Shown: in pieces, positions 6,960-12,865 of the stretch
How the letters are laid out: the number at the start of each line of letters is the position of its first letter
How positions within the stretch are numbered: position 1 is the stretch's first letter
Origin: Buttiauxella sp035271705
GTDB taxonomy: Bacteria > Pseudomonadota > Gammaproteobacteria > Enterobacterales > Enterobacteriaceae
Direction of reading: 5' to 3'
NCBI RefSeq assembly: GCF_035271705.1
Contig: NZ_DATERI010000192.1
Coordinates: 1-12,865 of the forward strand
DNA: 12,865 nt
Translations under genes and position numbers: made by a program
Notes under the pieces: model-generated
What the model saw: only the letters and a program-made list of their open reading frames with translations
Told to the model about the DNA's origin: nothing
Databases searched by the model: none

Positions 6960-6971
6960 AATAGTATTATC
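6953..6971. promoter_or_regulatory. Fur box, overlapping secondary
   Basis: AATTATCAATAGTATTATC matches the Fur consensus at 12 of 19 positions and overlaps the first box with a 12-base offset. It covers the fes -10 TAGTAT. The word TTATCAATA occurs at 6955-6963, 6967-6975 and 6996-7004, suggesting an extended Fur array. Confidence 0.6.
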
Positions 6972-7025
6972 AATATATTTCAAAGTAATTGAACGTTATC
7001 AATAATTTCATAGGGTTATACTCGA

Positions 7026-8273
7026 GTGGGAAATTTTCTGACAGGAAGTGAAGGTTGGTGGCAGGAAAAACGGGCGCAAGGGATCCCCGTGGTGACATGC
7101 GAAAAAGAGGGCCAGTGTGCTGTGACTTTCCTGTGGCGCGATCCGCAAGGCAGTGAGCAAACCTCACCGATTAAACGAGTCTGGATTTACATCACGGGCG
7201 TCACCGACCATCACCAACGCTCTCGTCCGCAAACCCTTGAACGCCTCGCGGGCACTGATGTCTGGCAATGGGAAACTCAACTCAGCAGCACCTGGCGCGG
7301 CAGCTACTGTTTTATTCCCTCGTCGTGCGAAGAGGATTTCCCTGCGCAGGCATTCGAAGGTACCGTGCCGGAACTGATGGCGTTGCGTGAAGGCTGGCGG
7401 AAATTGCTGCCGTGCGCGATTGCCGACCCGCTAAATTCCAACAGTTGGATCGGCGGGCGCGAGCATCCTATGTCAGCGCTTCATCTGCCAGATGCGCCAC
7501 CGCAAGCCGCCTGGGAGCATCCCGATACGCCCTATACCGGGGCGACGTGCATCTCCTGGAATAGCCCGCTCTTGAACACTCAGCGCCGGGTGTGGATTTT
7601 CACCACCGGCGAGGCATCACCTGAACAGCGCCCGTTGGCGATTTTGCTCGATGGGCAATTCTGGGCTGAAAGTATGCCGGTATGGCCCGCATTGCAGGCA
7701 CAAACTGACAACGGTGAACTGCCGCCTGCGGTTTACGTGCTGATTGATGCCATCGACAACGCAACGCGTAGCGATGAGCTTCCGTGTAATGCGCAGTTTT
7801 GGTATGCGGTACAAGAAGAGCTTTTACCACAGCTTCGCGCACATATTCGCTGGAACGAAAACCCTGAAACGACTGTGGTCGCGGGGCAAAGTTATGGCGG
7901 GCTTTCATCCCTTTACGCCGCACTCCACTGGCCGGAACAATTTGGCTGCGTGCTGAGCCAGTCCGGTTCGTATTGGTGGCCTAAGCGCGAAACAGCAGGG
8001 CAAGGTGGGCAACTGATACAGCAGCTGGAAGACGGGTTACGGTGCGATAAACCGTTACGCATCTATCTGGAGGCAGGGGTCAGAGAACCACTCATCCATC
8101 AAGTCAATCAACGAATTTATCCCTTACTACAACAAACACAGCGAGCGGTTTTCTACCGTCAGGTTGACGGTGGGCACGATGCGCTTTGCTGGCGAGGCGG
8201 CCTGCTCGACGGTTTAGCCTGGCTGTGGCATTGCCCGTCACACTTCAAGCAGCAGGGCGTTGATGGCAACTAG
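7026..8273 (+). CDS. fes: Enterochelin (ferric enterobactin) esterase
   Basis: Fes hydrolyses the serine trilactone of imported ferric enterobactin in the cytoplasm so that iron can be released. The 415-residue product follows E. coli Fes (about 400) throughout. An N-terminal domain (about 1-165) shows TGSEGWWQ, IKRVWIYITGVTDHH and GTDVWQW. An alpha/beta-hydrolase domain follows, with the nucleophile elbow GQSYGG (Ser289), SQSGSYWWP (311-319) and catalytic His384 in DGGHDALCW. The GTG at 7026 is the only reasonable start, since an in-frame stop lies at 7011-7013 and the product then begins like the family; AGGG lies 10 bases upstream. It is the first gene of the fes-ybdZ-entF operon, under the Fur-type control region. 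A 35-base gap separates it from ybdZ. Confidence 0.97.
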   Translation: MGNFLTGSEGWWQEKRAQGIPVVTCEKEGQCAVTFLWRDPQGSEQTSPIKRVWIYITGVTDHHQRSRPQTLERLAGTDVWQWETQLSSTWRGSYCFIPSSCEEDFPAQAFEGTVPELMALREGWRKLLPCAIADPLNSNSWIGGREHPMSALHLPDAPPQAAWEHPDTPYTGATCISWNSPLLNTQRRVWIFTTGEASPEQRPLAILLDGQFWAESMPVWPALQAQTDNGELPPAVYVLIDAIDNATRSDELPCNAQFWYAVQEELLPQLRAHIRWNENPETTVVAGQSYGGLSSLYAALHWPEQFGCVLSQSGSYWWPKRETAGQGGQLIQQLEDGLRCDKPLRIYLEAGVREPLIHQVNQRIYPLLQQTQRAVFYRQVDGGHDALCWRGGLLDGLAWLWHCPSHFKQQGVDGN

Positions 8274-8308
8274 AATTGCATATGGCATTGATAGAAAAGG
8301 AATAAGGC

Positions 8309-8530
8309 ATGGAATTCAGTAACCCTTTTGATGCGCCACAGGCCCGTTTTTTCATTCTTGAAAATGCGCTACGGCAGTTCAGTTTATGGCCGGAACATTG
8401 CGCATTACCGGATGGCTGGCAGGTGGCTTGTGCACCCGCATCAAACGAAGAATGTCATCGTTGGCTATTTGAGCACTGGAGACAGTTGCAACCTGCAACT
8501 TTTGCGCAAGATGGGGTGATCGGTGAGTGA
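8309..8530 (+). CDS. ybdZ: MbtH-family protein, EntF adenylation partner
   Basis: This 73-residue protein has the MbtH-family pattern: NPFD near the start, a FSLWP motif (24-28, Trp27), an LPDGW motif (33-37, Trp37) and a third Trp in the HRWLFEHW segment. It is nearly the same length as E. coli YbdZ (72). MbtH-like proteins bind the adenylation domain of NRPSs and promote folding or activity; YbdZ serves EntF. A good ribosome site (AAGGAATAAGG) lies just before ATG 8309. Its last eight bases overlap the GTG start of entF (8523), so translation is probably coupled. Confidence 0.96.
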   Translation: MEFSNPFDAPQARFFILENALRQFSLWPEHCALPDGWQVACAPASNEECHRWLFEHWRQLQPATFAQDGVIGE

Positions 8531-11500
8531 ATTGATAATGACTTCTGCACAACAACAACACCTCGATACTCATCTCGACACTGATCTCGACTCTAATCTG
8601 GACTCTAATCTGGACTCTAATCTCGACACTAATCTCGACTCTAATTTCGACACTGATCTCGACACTATGCCGCTGGTGGCGGCGCAACCCGGCATCTGGA
8701 TGGCGGATCAACTCTCGCCACAGGCGAATGCGTGGAGTGTGGCTCACTACGTAGAATTAAACGGCGGGGACAAATTAAACGGCCAGCTCAATGAAGCGCT
8801 GCTATGCAAGGCTATCGTCGCCGGAATGAAAGAGGCCGACACCCTTAGCATGCGCTTTAGCGAAGTGGATGGTGAAGCGCGCCAGTGGGTTGCTCCTGAC
8901 GCCTCGTTTACTGCGCCGCTTTGCTGCGATCTTCGTGACGCTGCCGACCCTGAAGCGACGGCATTGACCATGATGCGCGACGATCTCGAGCAAGACTTAC
9001 GCATTAATAGCGGCAAACCGCTCTACCATCATCTGCTACTGCGAGTGAGCGAAACGCGCTGGTTCTGGTATCAACGTTTCCACCATTTGGTGGTTGATGG
9101 CTTCAGCTTCACCGCCATTACCCGTCGCATTGCCCATATTTATAGTGCTTACAGCCACCACCAGGCGCCTGAACCGAGCCCGTTTTCCCCGTTTAGTGAA
9201 GTGGTCACGGAATACCAGCAGTACCACAAATCTGACGCCTGGCAGCGTGATGCCGCGTTTTGGGCCAGTAAAGCCAAACAGCTACCGCCTCCTGCAACAC
9301 TTTCAACTCAACCGCTGGCGGGCCTGGGTTCCACCACGCAACTGATTCGCCAGTCGCTGAATTTTGACCGAGCTGAGTTTCATGACCTGGTGAATAGCGC
9401 ACGGCTTAATAATCTGACCGCTGCCGATATGGCATTAGGGCTGGTGGCCTTGTGGCTCGGGCGGTTAAGCGGGCGCGCTGATTATTCCGCAGGCTTCATT
9501 TTTATGCGTCGCATGGGTTCTGCTGCGTTATGCGCAACCGGCCCGGTGGTAAACGTGCTGCCGTTTGGTGTGCGTATAGATCCGGACTTTACCCTTGCCG
9601 GACTCGCCACAAATCTTGCCAAAGAGTTAAAAGGTATGCGCCGTTACCAGCGCTACGATGCCGAACAAATCCAGCGTGATTTAGGGAAAATTTCCAGCAG
9701 TGAGCCGTTATATGGCCCGGTATTGAACTTGAAAATGTTTGATTACCGCCTGGATTTCAACGGCATTGAAGGGATTACGCATCAACTGGCATCTGGGCCA
9801 GTCCGTGACCTGGAAATTGCGCTGTATATCAGCGAACAAGGTGACTGTTCGCTTGAGATACTCGCCAACGCCGAACGCTATGATGCACACACGTTGCAGC
9901 AACATCTCGCCCGTTTGCCGCTACTTTTGCGCCAGTTTGCGGCCAATCCCGCATTACGTTGTGTGGATGCTGAATTGCTACAAAAGTCCGAAATCGAACT
10001 TTTGGCAAGCGTCAATGCCACGCAAACATCGGTTCCCGCGACAACCTTAAGCCAGTTGATTGCCGAACAGGTTCTGCGTACGCCACACGCACCCGCACTG
10101 GCCGATGAAAACCATCAGTTCAGCTATCACGAGATGCACCAACAAGTGCGTGCTTTGGCGGGTGAACTGCTAGCGCGAGGCGTGAAGCCCGGTGATGTGG
10201 TTGCTGTGGCATTACCTCGCTCGGTGTTTTTATCACTGGCGTTGCAGGCCATTGTTGAAGTGGGGGCGGCCTGGTTGCCACTGGATACCGGTTATCCCGA
10301 CGAACGCCTGCACATGATGCTGGAAGATGCAGCACCGCGTTTACTGCTGACCGCGCTTGATCAACTGCCGCGCTTTAGCAGCGTCCCAGGTTTGCAAACC
10401 TTCAGCTATCAAACGCTGCTGGCAACCCACAATTTACCGGAACGGCTCTGTGTTTCACGCCCTGAGCACACCGCATATGTGATTTTCACCTCCGGTTCTA
10501 CAGGCCGCCCGAAAGGGGTGATGGTGGGGCAACAGGCCATCGTTAACCGCTTATTGTGGATGCAAAATCACTACCCGTTAACTGACGACGATGTGGTTTT
10601 ACAGAAAACCCCGTGCAGTTTTGATGTGTCAGTTTGGGAGTTCTTCTGGCCGTATCTGGTGGGGGCACAACTGGTGATGGCGCCGCCGGAAGCACACCGC
10701 GACCCTGAAGCCTTACAGCAACTCTTTACCCGTTATCGCGTCACGACCACTCACTTTGTTCCATCGATGTTGAGTGCCTTTGTCGCGGCACTGAGCGACG
10801 AGGCCGCAATTGCAAGCTGTGGCACATTACGCCGTGTTTTCTGTAGCGGAGAAGCGCTTCCAACCGAGTTGTGCCGCCAGTGGCAGCAACTGACCCACGC
10901 GCCGTTGCACAACCTTTATGGGCCAACGGAAGCCGCCGTTGACGTGAGTTGGTATCCGGCCTTTGGCGACGAACTGGCGCGGGTATCCGGCAGCAGCGTG
11001 CCGATTGGCTGGCCGGTGTGGAATACCGGTTTGCGTATTCTGGACTCCGCCATGCGTCCGGTCCCTCCTGGTATCGCAGGTGACCTTTACCTCACAGGCA
11101 TGCAACTGGCACAGGGTTATTTATCCCGCCCGGATCTCACCGCCAGCCGCTTTGTTGCTGATCCTTTTGCCCAAGGCATGCGGATGTATCGCACCGGAGA
11201 TGTGGCGCGTTGGCTCGATGATGGCGCGGTGGAATATCTCGGGCGTAGCGACGACCAGTTAAAAATCCGCGGTCAGCGTATTGAATTAGGGGATATCGAC
11301 CGTGCGTTGCAGGCGCTACCGGATGTCGCGCAAGCTGTCACTCACGCGTGTGTGCTCAACCAGGCGGCAGTAAGTGGTGGCGATGCACGCCAGTTGGTGG
11401 GTTACCTGGTCTCGGCGTCGGGCCAGGAATTGCCCGTCGAGTTATTGCGTGAACAGCTTAGTGCGGTACTGCCTGCGCATATGGTGCCGGTGGCGATTAT

Positions 11501-12572
11501 CCAGTTGGATGAATTCCCGTTGAGTGCTAACGGCAAGCTGGACAGAAAAGCCCTGCCGTTGCCAGAACTGGCGTTACGCGCCAACGGGCGAGCACCCGAA
11601 TCGACGCTGGAAATTGTCATTGCAGACGCTTTTGCCCAGTTATTAGGCTGTGAAATTCAGTCGGTGGATGACGACTTCTTTGCCCTCGGCGGCCATTCAT
11701 TATTGGCGATGCGACTCTCCGCCGAATTGCGTCGCACTCTTGCAAGACCGGTAACGGTTGGGCAGGTGATGGTGGCGTCCACCGTTGGCCAACTTGCACA
11801 AACCCTGGCGCAACAACACAGCGAAGAAGAAGCCAGTCGCGCAGGTTTTGATGCGGTGCTGCCGCTGCGTAAAAGCCACGGACCGACGCTTTACTGCTTC
11901 CATCCGGCGTCAGGTTTTGCCTGGCAATTTAGTGTGTTGCAGCGCTATCTCGACCCGCGCTGGTCGATTACCGGCATTCAGTCGCCTCGCCCGAGTGGCC
12001 CGATGCAGCAGGCGGAAAATCTGGCGCAGGTTTGCGAGTTGCATCTGCAAACCCTGCGTCAACTTCAGCCGCATGGCCCGTATTATCTGCTGGGATATTC
12101 ATTGGGCGGGACGCTTGCGCAAGGTATTGCGGCGAGGCTTGAGGCTTCAGGCGAAGAAGTTGCCTTCCTTTGTCTGCTCGACACTTGGCCGCCAGAAACA
12201 CAAAACTGGGCCGAGAAGGGCGCGAATGAGCTCGATCCTTTAGTACTTGAAGAGATTAACCGGGAACGCGAAGCCTTTGTTGCCGCACAGCAAGGCCAAA
12301 CGTCCAGTGCGCTATTCGAGGCTATAGAAGGGAATTACGGTGACGCGGTGCGGCTGTTAACCACCGCGCAAAGCGTGCCATTTGGCGGGAAGGCGACGCT
12401 ATTTGTGGCCGAACGCACGTTACCTGCAGGAATGGACCCGCAAAAAGCCTGGGCACCGTGGATGGGGGAGCTTGAGGTGTTCCGTCTGGATTGCGCCCAC
12501 GTCGATATTATTTCGCCAACAGCTTTTGAGCAAATAGGCCCGGTGTTGCAGCGGGTGCTGGCACTGAGCTAA
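8523..12572 (+). CDS. entF: Enterobactin synthase component F, serine-activating NRPS (C-A-PCP-TE) with a repeat-bearing N-terminus
   Basis: EntF loads L-serine, condenses it with dihydroxybenzoyl-EntB and cyclises three units into enterobactin. The condensation domain has HHLVVDG (187-193). The adenylation domain has TSGSTGRPKG (656-665), NLYGPTE (797-803), YRTGD (889-893), LKIRGQR (913-919) and Lys1005 in NGKLDRK. The carrier domain is GGHSLL with phosphopantetheine site Ser1059. The thioesterase has GYSLGG (Ser1193), Asp1220 and His1326. All catalytic motifs are intact. At 1349 residues it exceeds E. coli EntF (1293), largely because about 45 residues precede PLVAAQPGIWMA, where E. coli has only a few. 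Most of that extension is an LDxx repeat. The GTG at 8523 overlaps ybdZ with GGGGTGAT just upstream; ATG 8538 is an alternative and still includes the repeat. ATG 8667 would restore a standard N-terminus but has no ribosome site. Confidence 0.97.
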   Translation: MSELIMTSAQQQHLDTHLDTDLDSNLDSNLDSNLDTNLDSNFDTDLDTMPLVAAQPGIWMADQLSPQANAWSVAHYVELNGGDKLNGQLNEALLCKAIVAGMKEADTLSMRFSEVDGEARQWVAPDASFTAPLCCDLRDAADPEATALTMMRDDLEQDLRINSGKPLYHHLLLRVSETRWFWYQRFHHLVVDGFSFTAITRRIAHIYSAYSHHQAPEPSPFSPFSEVVTEYQQYHKSDAWQRDAAFWASKAKQLPPPATLSTQPLAGLGSTTQLIRQSLNFDRAEFHDLVNSARLNNLTAADMALGLVALWLGRLSGRADYSAGFIFMRRMGSAALCATGPVVNVLPFGVRIDPDFTLAGLATNLAKELKGMRRYQRYDAEQIQRDLGKISSSEPLYGPVLNLKMFDYRLDFNGIEGITHQLASGPVRDLEIALYISEQGDCSLEILANAERYDAHTLQQHLARLPLLLRQFAANPALRCVDAELLQKSEIELLASVNATQTSVPATTLSQLIAEQVLRTPHAPALADENHQFSYHEMHQQVRALAGELLARGVKPGDVVAVALPRSVFLSLALQAIVEVGAAWLPLDTGYPDERLHMMLEDAAPRLLLTALDQLPRFSSVPGLQTFSYQTLLATHNLPERLCVSRPEHTAYVIFTSGSTGRPKGVMVGQQAIVNRLLWMQNHYPLTDDDVVLQKTPCSFDVSVWEFFWPYLVGAQLVMAPPEAHRDPEALQQLFTRYRVTTTHFVPSMLSAFVAALSDEAAIASCGTLRRVFCSGEALPTELCRQWQQLTHAPLHNLYGPTEAAVDVSWYPAFGDELARVSGSSVPIGWPVWNTGLRILDSAMRPVPPGIAGDLYLTGMQLAQGYLSRPDLTASRFVADPFAQGMRMYRTGDVARWLDDGAVEYLGRSDDQLKIRGQRIELGDIDRALQALPDVAQAVTHACVLNQAAVSGGDARQLVGYLVSASGQELPVELLREQLSAVLPAHMVPVAIIQLDEFPLSANGKLDRKALPLPELALRANGRAPESTLEIVIADAFAQLLGCEIQSVDDDFFALGGHSLLAMRLSAELRRTLARPVTVGQVMVASTVGQLAQTLAQQHSEEEASRAGFDAVLPLRKSHGPTLYCFHPASGFAWQFSVLQRYLDPRWSITGIQSPRPSGPMQQAENLAQVCELHLQTLRQLQPHGPYYLLGYSLGGTLAQGIAARLEASGEEVAFLCLLDTWPPETQNWAEKGANELDPLVLEEINREREAFVAAQQGQTSSALFEAIEGNYGDAVRLLTTAQSVPFGGKATLFVAERTLPAGMDPQKAWAPWMGELEVFRLDCAHVDIISPTAFEQIGPVLQRVLALS
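8562..8666 (+). repeat. 12-base tandem repeat in entF encoding (Leu-Asp-X-X)n
   Basis: Eight complete 12-base units and one of nine bases run head to tail in the entF frame, of the form CTCGACTCTAAT. The encoded units are LDTH, LDTD, LDSN, LDSN, LDSN, LDTN, LDSN, FDTD and LDT. Units 4 and 5 are identical, as are units 3 and 7. The units keep the same uncommon codon choices (CTC, ACT, TCT, AAT), which points to duplication of DNA rather than convergent protein selection. The tract has eleven Asp and no basic residue except one His, so it is strongly acidic and probably disordered. Because the unit is a multiple of three, changes in copy number keep the frame. Confidence 0.95.
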
Positions 12573-12578
12573 ATAAAG

Positions 12579-12604
12579 CGGCGGATAGTAGGTGCTATCC
12601 GCCG
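12579..12604. terminator. Hairpin terminator between converging entF and the antitoxin-like gene
   Basis: CGGCGGATAG (12579-12588) pairs perfectly with CTATCCGCCG (12595-12604) around a six-base loop. On minus it is followed by CTTTATTT, giving a T-rich tail for the converging gene. On plus the tail GTGTCGC is not T-rich, so it may act on entF only by stem strength or with a second factor. Confidence 0.7.
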
Positions 12605-12610
12605 TGTCGC

Positions 12611-12865
12611 TTATGCAGCCCGAGCTTTACGCTCTAGCATATCTTTGAGTGTGATGATGCGGCTGATTTCTACCTGGGTACGCGGATCGTTTTGGATCTC
12701 CCAGATATCCAGATTCGTTTGTAGATTGAGCCAAAAATCGACAGAAGTATCAAACGCTTTGGCCAGTCTGAAGGCCATATCTGTGGTGAGTTTACTGTTG
12801 TTATTGAGCAATTTGCTCACCGTATTACGATGTACCTGAAGCATTTCGGCCAGGTCGTTAATGCG
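12611..12865 (-). CDS. HigA/YbaQ-type helix-turn-helix antitoxin-like protein, partial
   Basis: 84 C-terminal residues are present; the frame stays open to the right edge (…RINDLAEM…), so the ATG at 12844 is internal and the start lies outside. The sequence HRNTVSKLLNNN, then KLTTDMAFRLAKAFDTSVDFWLNLQ, is the XRE-family helix-turn-helix of HigA antitoxins. It most resembles E. coli YbaQ (113 residues), including the tail in which WEIQNDPRTQVE parallels WEVENNMRTQEE. Such proteins bind operator DNA as dimers and, when paired with a HigB RNase, neutralise it. HigB normally lies upstream of higA, that is, beyond the right edge here, so whether this is a true pair or an orphan regulator cannot be told. 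It converges on entF, where E. coli has fepE. Confidence 0.9.
   Translation of the reverse strand, partial: RINDLAEMLQVHRNTVSKLLNNNSKLTTDMAFRLAKAFDTSVDFWLNLQTNLDIWEIQNDPRTQVEISRIITLKDMLERKARAA

Larger units (their letters stand above)
6748..7025. promoter_or_regulatory. Divergent fepA/fes control region with fepA leader
   Basis: The region has two parts. Positions 6939-7004 hold the overlapping promoters and Fur-like sites. Positions 6748 to about 6947 would be an untranslated fepA leader of roughly 200 bases. The fes promoter is read as TTGCAA (6939-6944), 17 bases, TAGTAT (6962-6967). The fepA promoter on minus is read as TTGAAA (6983-6978), 18 bases, GATAAT (6959-6954). The -10 elements lie within a few bases of each other and inside the Fur boxes, so one bound repressor dimer set could shut both. 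The leader holds a hairpin (ACCCGA 6772-6777 with TCGGGT 6798-6803, inner TCCT/AGGA) and no long gene I accept. Confidence 0.75.

Noticed and set aside
6740..6973. 77-codon minus-strand gene upstream of fepA
   Set aside because: Its ATG lies upstream of the predicted fepA transcription start, inside the promoter region, so the full frame would not be on the fepA message; only shorter leader frames remain possible.
8562..8666. CRISPR-like array
   Set aside because: The units abut with no spacers, are 12 bases long and stay in frame within entF; it is a coding minisatellite.
8562..8666. Calcium-binding (RTX, EF-hand or dockerin) motif in DTDLDSN
   Set aside because: There are no glycine-rich nonapeptides and no full DxDxDG loop; the four-residue period does not fit these folds.
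8379..8747. Minus-strand frame of 122 codons with a repetitive Val-Glu-Ile-type product
   Set aside because: It is the antisense reading of the entF repeat and ybdZ, with no ribosome site or family resemblance; the sense genes explain the sequence.
12611..12844. Complete small protein starting at ATG 12844
   Set aside because: The reverse frame continues open to the window edge with family-like residues (RINDLAEM), so the ATG is internal and the gene is partial.

Overview
The window is enterobacterial chromosome. Every recognisable gene has a close Escherichia coli counterpart, and the enterobactin genes appear in the family's usual order (entD, fepA, fes, ybdZ, entF). It is not E. coli itself. 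hcxA and gdhA lie beside entD, whereas in E. coli hcxA is on the far side of the ent cluster and gdhA is elsewhere on the chromosome. fepE is also not found after entF. I do not assign a genus.

Layout from the left. Positions 1-952 (minus) hold the N-terminal two thirds of a ribose-type (CUT2) ABC transporter ATPase. A 188-base divergent control region follows, with three in-register MetJ-like boxes at 1059-1082. hcxA (ybdH), a hydroxycarboxylate dehydrogenase, follows on plus. A strong hairpin at 2264-2290 terminates gdhA, which runs on minus. Its upstream region carries an ATA-N9-TAT element of the Nac type. On the same minus strand upstream of gdhA lie entD and fepA. A compact divergent Fur-type control region (about 6939-6983) separates fepA from the plus-strand operon fes-ybdZ-entF. 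A hairpin closes entF, and a converging HigA/YbaQ-type antitoxin-like gene runs off the right edge.

The siderophore genes form one functional unit. EntD attaches phosphopantetheine to the carrier domains of EntF (and of EntB, outside the window). EntF with its MbtH partner YbdZ activates serine, condenses it with dihydroxybenzoate and cyclises the trimer. FepA imports ferric enterobactin through the outer membrane using TonB, and Fes hydrolyses it in the cytoplasm to free the iron. Fur repression of the shared fepA/fes region would switch both arms together.

The most unusual feature is in entF. Nine tandem units of a 12-base repeat, encoding Leu-Asp-X-X, are inserted at the extreme N-terminus, next to the sequence where the E. 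coli enzyme begins its condensation domain. This gives a strongly acidic tail of about 35 residues that looks like recent DNA-level repeat expansion in an otherwise standard NRPS. The second notable point is the possible methionine control of the sugar ABC transporter/HcxA divergon.
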